From Dendrobium chrysotoxum (taxonomy: Eukaryota > Streptophyta > Magnoliopsida > Asparagales > Orchidaceae): a stretch of DNA of 64,000 nt. The DNA lies in contig CM034304.1 of the NCBI GenBank assembly GCA_019925795.1, positions 21,468,228 through 21,532,227 on the forward strand. Direction: 5' to 3'. Position 1 is the stretch's first letter; every line of letters begins with the position of its first letter. The translations under genes and the position numbers were made by a program. Below are positions 13,496 to 23,888 of this stretch, in pieces. Below the pieces are notes generated by a model. It saw only the letters and a program-made list of their open reading frames with translations, had not been told where the DNA came from and made no database searches.

Positions 13496-13512
13496 TGGCT
13501 ACTCCACTGGGG
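13496..13512 (+). other. Primer binding site of the giant element
   Basis: TGGCTACTCCACTGGGG lies just inside the 5' LTR where a PBS is expected. It starts with TGG, as a site complementary to a tRNA CCA end must. It resembles the tRNA-Arg-type PBS reported for Tat/Ogre-type elements; that tRNA assignment is from memory of the family and was not aligned here. Confidence 0.65.
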
Positions 13513-13559
13513 AAGGATCTCTAGTAGAATTTGATTTTTTTTAAATCCTAATTGATCCT

Positions 13560-14322
13560 TATGGCAAAGTCAATCTTTGACATTTCACTCCCAAATCATT
13601 CATCAAGATGAAAGAGCCAAGTTGACTTCTTACAATCTTCCTTTCAAAATTTATAAACCTTTATATTGAATGCGAATTCAATATATTGAGTTTCAAAAAT
13701 TATGGGTGATTTTGTTGGATTTTCAAATTTCTAAATCCCTTTCAAAATCATTCTAATCAAACTCAATTGTCATTGTCATATATTTTCCTATAGCACCCTC
13801 TTGTAGTATAACATATGCAATGAATATTCAAACTTTTTCAAATTCAACTCTGAAATTCAGTCCTACTAGAAAATCCGAGCTCTAACATTTTACCTCAAGT
13901 CAATCAGTAAGGTAAAAGAGTTGAGCTAAAACTTTTTGACCTTTCCTCTAAATTTGTAAACCTTCATGTTGAGTACATTTAACATAATGAGTTTTGAAGT
14001 TCAGAGAAGATCTTCCAATTTTTAAAAATTCTTTGTCCTTCCAAAATCTTTTCAAATCAACTCTAATTGCCATTACTATATGTTTCCTATAACAATTTTT
14101 TATAAATTAATGTATGCAATGCAAATTTAGACCTTCAATAAAATCCAGATTTTGATATTTTACTCTAAGCTAGTTAGTGGAGTGAAAGAGTTAAGTCAAG
14201 CTCCCTATATTTTCTCTTTAATTTTGTAGTCCTTTATATTGAAAACAAACTAAATGTATTGAGTATCAAAGTCTGAAAAAGTTCTATCAAATTTTTAAAC
14301 ATTCAAAATCCACTCAAAATCC
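13560..14322 (+). repeat. 5'-leader tandem repeats (~270-300 bp), left part
   Basis: A block containing 'ttgaatgc..a.t.aatatattgagtttcaaa', preceded by a T-rich segment and followed by 'cattgctatatattt.ct..aac', recurs at about 13663, 13964 and 14235, and again at 18056 beyond the LINE. Copies are diverged. The array lies between the PBS and the degraded frame, so it belongs to the element's 5' leader. Confidence 0.7.
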
Positions 14323-14338
14323 CCTTCAAATCAACTTT
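14323..14338. repeat. LINE target-site duplication, left copy
   Basis: CCTTCAAATCAACTTT is identical to 17876-17891. The right copy continues into tandem-repeat sequence of the giant element. Confidence 0.95.
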
Positions 14339-15091
14339 TTTTTTTTTTTGGGGGGGGGGGGGGGGAACCCTATGTCGGGCCTACGTGTTAATATCAAAAA
14401 AGAAGTACAAGGTCCTTAAAGGGACCTCTAGCCCACTACTGCTCAAAAGAGCTACAAGGAAAGTCAAAAAAGAACCTAAGAATTGGAAATCCCTACTAAG
14501 CACAAGTACATAGCAACCTAAGAATATTCTAAGAAAATAAAAAATAGGGAGAGCACCATCAGCATCGTCAACCCAGCTCCCCATCCAATTCTGCGCCCTG
14601 CACAAAACGAGAACAAGTCTCCAAAAATCTGAGAACAGGCCTGCAAGGATACTGCATAAAAAGATTAAAAGCAAGGAGATTCTAAGAAAATAATAAGCGA
14701 TTCTAAATAGAAAAGCTGTAAGTATTATCACAATAGTTGCGGTGCCTCCCCATGTAATTCTTAGACCTCAGCTGCGTCAAAGAGGTGGCAGGAGATAGGT
14801 AAATAAAGGACATCCAACCATAGCCGAGGAGAGGATGCCAGCACCAAGAGACATCAGCCACACCGACAGAAACAATAAGACAGCACACCACAGACCCACT
14901 CCAATAAGGCCAAGGACTCCAATACCCAAAAATCCTAACAGGAACGACAGGTAGAATAATAACCAGCAGCAAGAAAATATTCTCCTCCATAAAGCAAGGA
15001 ATAAAGAACATGAAATCAACAACAGTTCGCATCAACAAAGAGAGCAAAAGGAACAAAAGCCAGCAGAAAACACCTCCAAAAAGCAGAAATA
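14339..15091 (-). other. LINE 3' untranslated region and homopolymer tail
   Basis: This follows the ORF2 stop on the minus strand. It has frames in several directions but none resembles a domain and they overlap one another. It ends with GGGTTCC running into a C tract and then an A tract. I treat it as non-coding. Confidence 0.7.
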
Positions 15092-16500
15092 TTAATTACA
15101 CCAAATATAGGGAAGACCCAACCGATCAAGCCTCACCAAACCTTGGATCTCCTTGGGGAAAGTATAAATGTTGTATTCAAAAAAACCTGTCAAGCTACAA
15201 CCACTTTTAGCTAGAGAGTCAGCAACAACATTTCCCTCTCTCAAAATATGAGAAATATTATAGTTAATGCGAGAGAGCCAGTATCTAATGTCTCTTAACA
15301 TATAAAAATAAGCCGGATTAAAAGAGGTATTACCTTTAATATAATGAATCAGAAGTAAAGCATCAATTTCAATCCAAACATTAGTAATTCCAAGAGAAAA
15401 ATAGAGTTGAATCCCAAACAAAAGACCCTCAATCTCGGCATGGATGGCAGTGGTGGCCTTGGAGGGGCCCGCAAATTCCATGATCAGAAACCCATTAGAA
15501 TCCCTAATAAGACCACCATAACCCGCCTTAGTACGGTTCATGGACCCATCCGTGTTAAGTTTAAAGCAACCCTCCACAGGCTTTTTCCAAAATATAATCC
15601 TATCATTGTCACGAGTATTAGGAGGATTAAAAATCAAACCAAATTCACTGGCCACATGAAGAAAACCTTTAAAGGAGCTGGAAGTAATTAACATGGTAAT
15701 ATAAAGTTGAAAAATTTTATTCTTGATTTTGTCAATCACACTCGAGGCATCCATCTTAATATTGTCATGCTTGGAAGCATTCCTACCACTCCACAAAAAC
15801 CAACAAATAATGACAGGGAGAATGTTCCTAATATGCCCCTTAATGGGAATAAACCACTCTTTCAGAAGATTAAAAATAGATTTATACCTAGAGGTATACA
15901 ACACATTAATCATCTTATCAAAGTAAAACCAAACTCTCATGGCAATAGGGCCTTGAACAAAAACATGAGCCAAGTTTTCAATGTGAAGGCAGCACTGGCA
16001 CTTAGAGACAATATAAAAACCTTTCTTTAATAAAATGGAATCCAAAGGAAGATACTCATGCAAAATCCTCCACATAAGAAAGGAGTAAGTAGGGGGAATA
16101 CTAGCATGCCAGTAAGCCAAGTAAAGTTTATTTTTAGGTAAAATATGCCTAATAGAATGCCAAAATTGTTTAGTATTGAACTTACCATCATTGGAGCAGT
16201 TAAACAGGATACAATCCTCTTCCTCCAAATGAATCGAGATATTGAGAATTAACTTAATAATAGTGTTGGGCACAAAGTAGGCAAGTAAAGAAGTGTTCCA
16301 TCTCTCATTAAGAATAAAATCTTTAACTTTGTAAGTGGAAATAGAGTGAGTAAATAAGAGATTGTCAATAGAAAAATTTCCAAGCCACTTATCTTGCCAG
16401 AAAAAAATATTCCCAGCCCCCAACCCCCATTGAATAAAATTCTCCACTTCCCATTTAATGTTACAAAGTCTTTTCCAATTGGGGGAATCACCTTATCTAA
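15092..16500 (-). pseudogene. LINE ORF2 C-terminal part: zinc-binding (zf-RVT) and RNase H domains
   Basis: A 451-residue open frame (from 16447) plus its upstream extension. The first ~100 residues carry the plant L1 connector (WGLGAGNIFFWQDKWLG). Residues about 110-180 match zf-RVT, with SFLMWRILHEYLP and CQCC..IENLAHVF. Residues about 285-430 form an RNase H1 fold: NTDGS (first Asp, near 15550), HAEIEGL (Glu, near 15435), EIDALLL in place of the usual E.D, and EGNVVADSLAKSG (last Asp, near 15218). Such RNase H tails occur in plant L1 elements. The stop near 16499 separates it from RT; otherwise it is one of the best-preserved frames in the window. Confidence 0.9.
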
Positions 16501-16509
16501 AAGAACAGT

Positions 16510-17875
16510 TTAAAGGATGTTTCCCTGCACAATACTTAGAGACCATAAATCTAGCCCATAAACTTTTATGAGCTCTAAAATTGAACCACAATTTATGGTT
16601 AAAGGTGGTGACCATATCCAAAAATTTTTCAAACTTAATCTACCCTCATCCATCGAACCCAAACAATTGCTCCAAGACCCCCAAATAATGGTACGGTTGC
16701 CACCCTTAGAGCCCCACAAAAATTTATAAAATAAAGTCTCCAATTTAGAGCAGATAGTAGACGACGGACATAAAGTATGAAGCAAATATATCGGAATAGA
16801 ACTAAGAACATGCTTAATAAGGACCAACCTACCTCCATAAGAGAGAAAATTAAAAGCCCAAGAGGAGAGTTTCTTATTAATAGTAGAAAAAATATCATCA
16901 AATAATTCGGACCTTTTCTTCCCTATGAAGAGAGGAGATCCCAAATATTTTAAAGGAAGAAGCCTCCTTTTTAAGCCAAAAATTCTTTCGATGGTACTGA
17001 TGCAAAAAGAGGAAATGGACTTAGTAGGTATAAAACAACTTTTAGAGGCATTGATAATTACACCACTAGCATGCTGAAAAGAGGTAAGAAACTTGAAGAG
17101 AAGGTGCATCATTTTAATGGACCCATTGGAAAAATTAATGAAATCATCCGCAAAGCTCAAATGGGTGATGGGAAAACCACCACGAGTTTTAAAATATAAG
17201 GAAGGATGATTCCTAAACAAATTGTTAATACCACGAGATAAAAACTCCACAGCAATAATGAAAAGAGCAGGAGATAGAGGATCTCCTTGTCTAATACCAT
17301 GAGCAGATTTGAAAAAGCCATGAGACTTACCATTAATAATGACAGAAAAATAACAAAACTCAATACTATTCTTAATAAGATTAATAACTTGCACATTAAA
17401 ACCAAAAAGTCTTAAAATGGTGTAGAGAAATTCCCAATTGAGATTGTCATATGCTTTGGTGATATCAATTTTGTAAATAATATTACCTCCAGTGATTTTA
17501 GCATTAAGACCATGAACTAATTCTTGAGCAAGTAAAACATTATCTAATATAGACCTACCTTTCACAAACCCTGTTTGCTCCAAAGAAATGATTTTGAGAA
17601 GCACTAAAGCAAGCCTACCCGATAAGATTTTAGCGATAAGTTTATTGAAGAAAGAACATAAGCTAATAGGACGGAAATCATTCCAGAAGTTGGTGCTATT
17701 AGCCTTCGGAATTAAGGTTATAGAGGTCGTAGTAAAAATTTTAGGGATAGGTTTACCCCTAAAAAAATCAATCATAGCATTAACAAGGTCCTCCTTAATA
17801 ATATTCCAAGAATTTTGAAAAATTTATTAGTGCAACCATCTGGACCAGCCACTGAGTCAGAATTCATGTTTTCCT
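16510..17875 (-). pseudogene. LINE ORF2 reverse transcriptase, N-terminally truncated
   Basis: A continuous frame covers 17775-16510, with similarity beginning at the truncation point (AGPDG near 17845, the conserved start of RT block 1). Blocks in order: FRPISLCSFFNKLIAKIL; GFVKGRSILDN; DITKAYDNLNWEFL (first catalytic Asp); GIRQGDPLSPALF near 17285; SFADD near 17145, the F/YxDD active site; GVIINASKS; PLKYLGSPL; and the SYGGRLVLIKHVLSSIP thumb block. A one-base frameshift lies in the run of A and T near 16622-16632: the expected continuation (ARFMVSKYCAGKHP) is in another frame. Both active-site aspartates remain, but truncation and frameshift make it dead. Confidence 0.93.
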
Positions 17876-17891
17876 CCTTCAAATCAACTTT
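17876..17891. repeat. LINE target-site duplication, right copy
   Basis: Identical to 14323-14338. Its left edge marks the 5' truncation point of the LINE. Confidence 0.95.
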
Positions 17892-18301
17892 AATCATCAT
17901 TGCTATGTATTTCTTACAATATTCTCTTGTAGTTTAATGCATGCAATACAACTTCAAATTTAAACCTAAACTTTGACATTTACCCCTGAATCAATTGATG
18001 GGGTGAAAGAGTCAAGCAAAAATCTCTTAGTTTTTCTTCTAAATTTGTATACCATCATGTTGAATGCAAACTAAATGTGTTGAGTTTTAAAATTCAAGAA
18101 AAATCTTTCAACTTTCAAAAATTAAAACTTTTCTTCAAAATCCATTCAAATCAAATCCAGATTATCATTGCTATATATTTTTCTACAACATTCTCTTGTA
18201 GCTAAACATATATAGCTGAAATACAAATTTTCTTCAAATCAAAGTTAACCTTTGTATTTTATCATTGTATACCAGATTATAGTTCTTGTAATTTTATATA
18301 T
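17892..18301 (+). repeat. 5'-leader tandem repeats of the giant element, right part
   Basis: Continuation of the 13560-14322 array after the LINE. The 'catgttgaatgc..actaaatgtgttgag' block at about 18056 matches the one at 14235, and 'attgctatatatttttctacaacattctcttgtag' echoes earlier copies. It decays into unique sequence by about 18250. Confidence 0.65.
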
Positions 18302-20040
18302 GTGATAAAATATAAATTTCTTTCCAAATTCAAATTCAAAATTTTAATTCAAATCTTTTCTCTTTTCAAATTTCAGATAATCAAATTCTCTGAAATGGCC
18401 AGAAATTTTCTTTTCTCAATTAACCATAATCTCTACATTGAAGAGCTGATCCACAACAATACAATTCAGTTTGGGATGGGTTTTAAGTCTCTGAGGTTGT
18501 CAGTGAATGGTGGATCTATAATCAACCTTGCCACTAAAGGCGATAAGGATGCTCTAGTAGTCGAGTTAGTAGTAGCGATGGGGAATGACGCCCCTCCCAT
18601 TCTTAAAATGGAGGTAGCTGTCACCCCCGTACCTACTGTACCCTTAGGGGAGGATAAAGAATAGAAATCTGGTGTTGATACTGAAGTCAGTTCTGTGTTT
18701 AAAAAAGGATTTTTTAGCTCTGGAACCCTCTTTGGCAATAAGAGTGCCAAAAAGAACTACTTAAGGAGGGTGAGGAAGAAGATAACTAGGACCAAGAAGA
18801 TGGCTGAGTAGAAGGCCTTAAGTTTAGTAGAGCCTGAGGCTACTTAAGAGCTGTCGATCCCTGCGTCTTCTCTACTCCTAAAAGGGAGTCATTTCCACCC
18901 CCTCACAAGTGCTGCAGGGCAGGAGAGAGTTACCAGGATACCTAGCACTCAACCGTGCCTGGTGTACTACTCTATGAAGAGAACTTTGAAGGAAAAGTAG
19001 ACTCTTAAAATCAAAATATTGAGAAATATCATCCATGACTAAGCTGCTCAAGAAGGCTAGATAAAGGAACAATACATAAGACACCTGAAGGGGGTGATCT
19101 CACACAAGATGGAATACGAGGTGCTAAAAAAAGAGAAATCTGAAGCTAGGAATTTGACTCCTTAGCTAGTGAGGAGAAATAAGAAATTTGTTAAGTAGCC
19201 TGCCACTTTAGTGTGAGTGGATGGATATCACTGGGTGCCTCACCTCCCATTTATAAAGATGAAAAGATAGTTTTAATTGGATCTAGCAAGGGTCACCCTC
19301 TTAGTGGTAGACCGTTGATCCCTCCTTCAAGGTTGTCCAAGCTAGCCCCTATGATAGCCAAGTCTAAAGAGATTGTCGAAGAGTTGAAACGAGCTGACGT
19401 TAAGGGCAAGTGGTCCATATCTCCAGAGGAGCAGTATGTACCAATCAAGTTGAGAAGATCTGTAAAAATTTAGATCAGAGATAATCTATTTACCACTCTA
19501 ATTGATATCCCCTGACTCCCCATTCAGCGATGTGAGGATTCTACTTCTGTTGATGTTAGAGTTTACACTTTTCAAACTCCTTCATTACCTTTTAAGATGG
19601 ATATCCCTCACCCTATGGAGGATGTCACCCTCATGACTGCTGACCTCAGGAAGGTCGGAGGGTAGGGGACAGTTACAGATCTTGATGAGGAGATGTTAGA
19701 TCAGTTGGTAATAGAGCCTTCTATAGATAATTTAAAGATCCAAGCCATTCTTTCTCAATTCAATGAGGAAGAATTTGATGAAATGCTAGAGTATAAGGGG
19801 TATTTACCCATTGATATTGAGTCAGTTGATGGTAGACCAGTCGATGAGGTAGTTTAAGAAATCTAGGATATACTTATGAAGAAGGAAATCGAGGCCTTCT
19901 ATCTAGATACAGATGATTTGATGGTGGAAGATGATTCAGCTAAAAATATTTACATGGTTGAGACTCGAGCATCAACCAAATATAATGAGCCTTTAAGACA
20001 TCGGTCTGATAAAGAGGAAGAGAATAGAACTTTATTCTAT
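18302..20040 (+). pseudogene. Long degraded frame in the giant element (function unknown)
   Basis: An open stretch of 120 codons (18302-18664, with a likelier internal start at the Met of MARNFLF near 18394) is followed by similar-composition coding in the same frame to about 19200. It then shifts frame into 19213-19473 and continues in broken pieces to about 20040. The translation is rich in charged residues, with EEL, KLAPMIAKSKEIVEEL and DEEMLDQL-like segments. Most internal stops are TAG or TAA. Near the end, NIYMVETRAS resembles the 'MVTR(S/A)' junction peptide common in Gypsy gag-pro. It could be a degraded gag or an Ogre-type extra ORF. I recognise no catalytic motif. Confidence 0.45.
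20008..20030 (+). other. Purine-rich tract, weak PPT candidate of the giant element
   Basis: AAAGAGGAAGAGAATAGAA is the only purine run near the second LTR, but it ends about 32 bases before the LTR start at 20062. Normal PPTs abut the LTR, so either this is not the PPT or the intervening bases are part of the LTR lost from the other copy. Confidence 0.3.
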
Positions 20041-22737
20041 TATACATATTAGGGATCCATTTGTTGACCTCATTTTTGTATGAGATCACTAGGATCCATC
20101 GAATCGCTAGAACCAATCTAGTTTTAGGATCTATCCAGACACCAAGATCTTCCTAGATCCTAGGATCCTTCTGGATTCTAGACCTTCTTCTAGATTCCAA
20201 ACCCTAGAATTCCTCTTGATTTTAGGACCAATCCAAACTTCAGATCAATCCAATCCTCAAACTAATCCAGATTCTAAAGTTTCCTAAACTTCAGAATAAT
20301 CTAGCTTCCTATCAAACTCTAGCCCTATATAATCTTATACAATCATTCAAATGATTATCATTGATTTGCATAATCTAGAATCAAGTAACCAAACCTAGAA
20401 TCTAGATCAAATTTATAAATCTTGACCAAAATTTAGAGCCAAAAAGCTTATGTCTTAAAGGCCCTTTTTTAGTAATTTTCAATCACCTTGAAGCCTAGTC
20501 AAATGACCTCTAATTCAGAGTCTATCAATTGCATGTTGATAGGACATATCTCTGGAGACAACTATCTAAATTTTAGCCCATTCTAAGATCCCTAGCCTTA
20601 GAAACTAAATTTATTTCTAATGACTGTAAAACCTTCAAATATTTATGGCCTATGCCACTAGACCTACCACTCAATGGATCTTGATCTTGGAGCCTTCTTC
20701 AAGTCCTATACATCCAGACCCTTGATTATGACTTGTTAAATATTAAACTATATTTTGGTGGACCCACTTTGACCACCAGTTGACCAGGGGTCAAAATGAC
20801 CAAAATACCCCTTAGGGGTTTGAAAAGTCATTTCAAACTAAATGGCCTCCTCTTTGCTTGAGACCACTTCTAGCATATTTCAAACATCAAACCAAATCTG
20901 TTGGATCTAAACCTAGTCCTTGGGTCAACTTGGTTGACCAAATTAACCTAGGTTGACCAAACAGGTCCTTTAGGGTCCAAATAATCAATTTGACTGAATT
21001 GACCTTCCCTGACCTTGAGATTGTCTCAAATAGACTTAAAACATCAAACAAAATATATTGAGCCCAAACCCTGGCCTTGGATCAACCTGGTTGACCAAGT
21101 TAACCTAGGTTGAATAAATTAAACATTAAGCTTATATGTATTGAATCAAATCCCAAATGCATTCAAATCTCATTCAAACTTCCTTAAACATACCCTTGGT
21201 GACTTGGATTGGATTGGTCACCATAACCCATCCATCAGTTGACCTAATCAATTGAACCCAATTTTGGTTAACTCAAGTTAATATGGGTCCTTTGAGGATT
21301 CATAGTCAAGTTCAACCCAATAAAGCCTTCTAAACATTCAAGACCATCCAATTATATGTCTTGGATATTCTCAAACTCATTATGAGCTAAATCACATCTA
21401 GTTTGACATGGTCAAACTCATATATTTAATTAATATACAAGCTATGGTCAAACTCTAATCAACTCAAGCTATCTATCCTATATCAAGCTTCAAACCAACT
21501 CCAATCCATGGCCTAAACACATCCTAATAATTGGTTAATCAATTTCAAGTAGGGTTGACCAAGTCAACCTACTATACTTGGCCAAACTCCTTCCCATACA
21601 CTTAAACTTCAAGTCTCTAGCCATCAAACTCCCTTCAATAAATCTAACTGGCTCAAACCCTCTACCTCATGACACCTCAGTACCCCCTGACTATTGACTA
21701 GTTAAATCTAGTCAATAAAGGGATTTAGAAGGGTCAAAGAGGGTCAAGATACCTCTTAAGCTTAATCCTCTCCACTCTAAACCTCTCCTGTAGCTTTTAG
21801 CTACTCTACAACCTTGCTATACCCCATCCAGGCCCTTGGATCAAGATCCAACAGTCCCTAATCATCCCATGTGCCTATAAGGACAAAAGGATATTTACAC
21901 CTCACTTGTACTTTATCCTTTGATCCCACTACCCCCAACCACTCCCTTGCCACTTGGCAAGTATCTAGGGAGTATCCCAATCAATCCTAGCCATCCCTTT
22001 GGCCTAGAAACATTTGAATAGGGTAAAGCCCCCAAAATTAGATCATTGAAGCATCCCACATTCTTTCACTATCCAACCCTTCCCAGACTTAGATCTTATT
22101 TCATTCGAGCTTCCTAGACCTCCCTTCACCTATTCCCTGCTCAACTCCATCGGTCAAAGCCACTAGTGATCAACTTTCCATCGAGTCCAAGCACATTCCA
22201 TCTAAAGGCTTCGCCAGCTCAATCCAATGCATTTTAGACTGCGAGTTCAATAGAGAAATTATACATGGACAATCTACAAGTTCAGAGAGCCTAAGATCAA
22301 TCAAATCCACCATTTATTTTAGGTAAAATCTTTAAAGCTTGCTTAGGACACTCTAGCCTAAATATTATTTTGTTAAGTGCATTTTAAACTATCAAACAAC
22401 ATCTATATGAATTTTATTCATCCCTACAACCTATGTTTTAAATTTCAAGTGATTTTATTGACTATGTTGAGATAACGAGGCGAAAAACCCATTCTAATGT
22501 TCTTTCGCAAGGTACCCTTAGTGTATGTTTTATAAATTGTTGATCGCACGATCAATGATCCACATCGAGCCATTCTACGGCTTCGTTCAACCGTGAATTC
22601 GATCTCGTGGTTAGTTGTTTCATTCGGCTTCATCCCAGTCGTCCATTACAAAATTGTGGAGATCCAATGGTGCTACGACCTGCTAACTTGGATAAAGTGA
22701 ACTAGGCCAGTGGTACAGAGATTGCCCAATGATTGCT

Positions 22738-22776
22738 AGTGGTGCAATCATTGCCCCATCACTGGCAATGATTGCC
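22738..22776. repeat. 39-bp insertion with a 12-bp perfect inverted repeat, LTR 2 only
   Basis: GCAATCATTGCC (22744-22755) and GGCAATGATTGC (22764-22775) are exact reverse complements separated by 8 bases. LTR 1 at about 8320-8345 has only one ATTGCC copy here, so the extra bases look like a local duplication/inversion. Confidence 0.75.
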
Positions 22777-23866
22777 TCTGCATTTTGAACCCGCCAACAG
22801 GAGTCTACTGCGTATTCGGTCTGCCACTACCGTGCCACACAGGATATTTAAGGGTATTTTAATTATTTTAAATACTCTTTTTTATATAAAAACTTCAAAA
22901 TTTAATCTAAAGTTCAAATGAAATCAAATAATTATATATTATCAAATTAATCATAATTTAATGTACTTTAATTTAAAATTAAGAATAATTTAAAATACTT
23001 TCATATATTTTAAAATTTTAAAGCTTTAAATAATTAAATATTTAATTGATATTTAAATTAAATATTATTGATATTTAGGTTAAATACTAATTTAAATATT
23101 TTCCAAAATATAAATATTATTTTAAAATAGATTAATTGAATCAGTAAAACTTTCTTTAATTATTTTAAATTAAAATTTTATTTAATATATTTTATATACT
23201 TTGACATATTTAAGTATTCTTAATATTTAATTTAATATTGAATTAAATACTTTTAAAAAAATTAAAAACCTATTTTAAAATGTTTTAGATAATTAAAGAA
23301 TTATTTTAAAATAATTTAATTTAAAATTCATTTTAAATATACTTTATATTATAAATAATTCTTAATTAATTAAGTATTTGAATATTTAAATAATATTAAA
23401 TTCAATTAAATAATTTTAAAAATTTTAATGAAAATTATTTTAAGCCATTTTTAAAATTTTAGAAAATATTTGAGATTTAATTTAACTTAATTTAATAATT
23501 ATTTTAAATAGTAAGTAATTTTAAATTAATTAAATACTTTAATTAATATAAAACTTCAAAAATTCCTAAGAAATTCAAATTAATACAGAAAAATACATGT
23601 AATATATCAAAATTTGTAAAATTTTAAGTACTTTAATTTAAAATTAATTTCAAAATTAATTTCTTGATATATGTTTTAAAATAATTTTAAATACCTTTAA
23701 ATATTCATTATTCAATTATTATTTAATTAAATTGCAATCAAAATTATTTCAAATTTTGAGAATCTCTATTTTGAATTATCTTTTCTTTTATATAATCTTT
23801 CAAATAAAAAATTTAATTATATTTTAATATTTCTTTAAAATTCATAATTTTAAAAGATTGTATGTT

Positions 23867-23888
23867 ATATATATATATATATATATAA
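23867..23888. repeat. Short (AT)n microsatellite, LTR 2
   Basis: About 10 dinucleotides, at the position equivalent to the ~49-repeat tract at 9460-9557. Confidence 0.9.

Larger units (their letters stand above)
14339..17875 (-). mobile_element. L1-type LINE, 5'-truncated, with RNase H domain
   Basis: The insert is bounded by a perfect 16-bp TSD, CCTTCAAATCAACTTT, at 14323-14338 and 17876-17891. On the minus strand it runs from the middle of ORF2 to a 3' tail made of about 16 C followed by about 11 A (plus-strand T then G at 14339-14365). ORF1, the endonuclease and the start of RT are missing, the usual result of incomplete target-primed reverse transcription. It sits in the tandem-repeat leader of the giant element, so it inserted after that array formed. 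Confidence 0.95.

Noticed and set aside
14381..15210. Several overlapping frames on both strands
   Set aside because: They lie in the LINE 3' untranslated region or opposite RNase H coding sequence, conflict with each other and match no domain.
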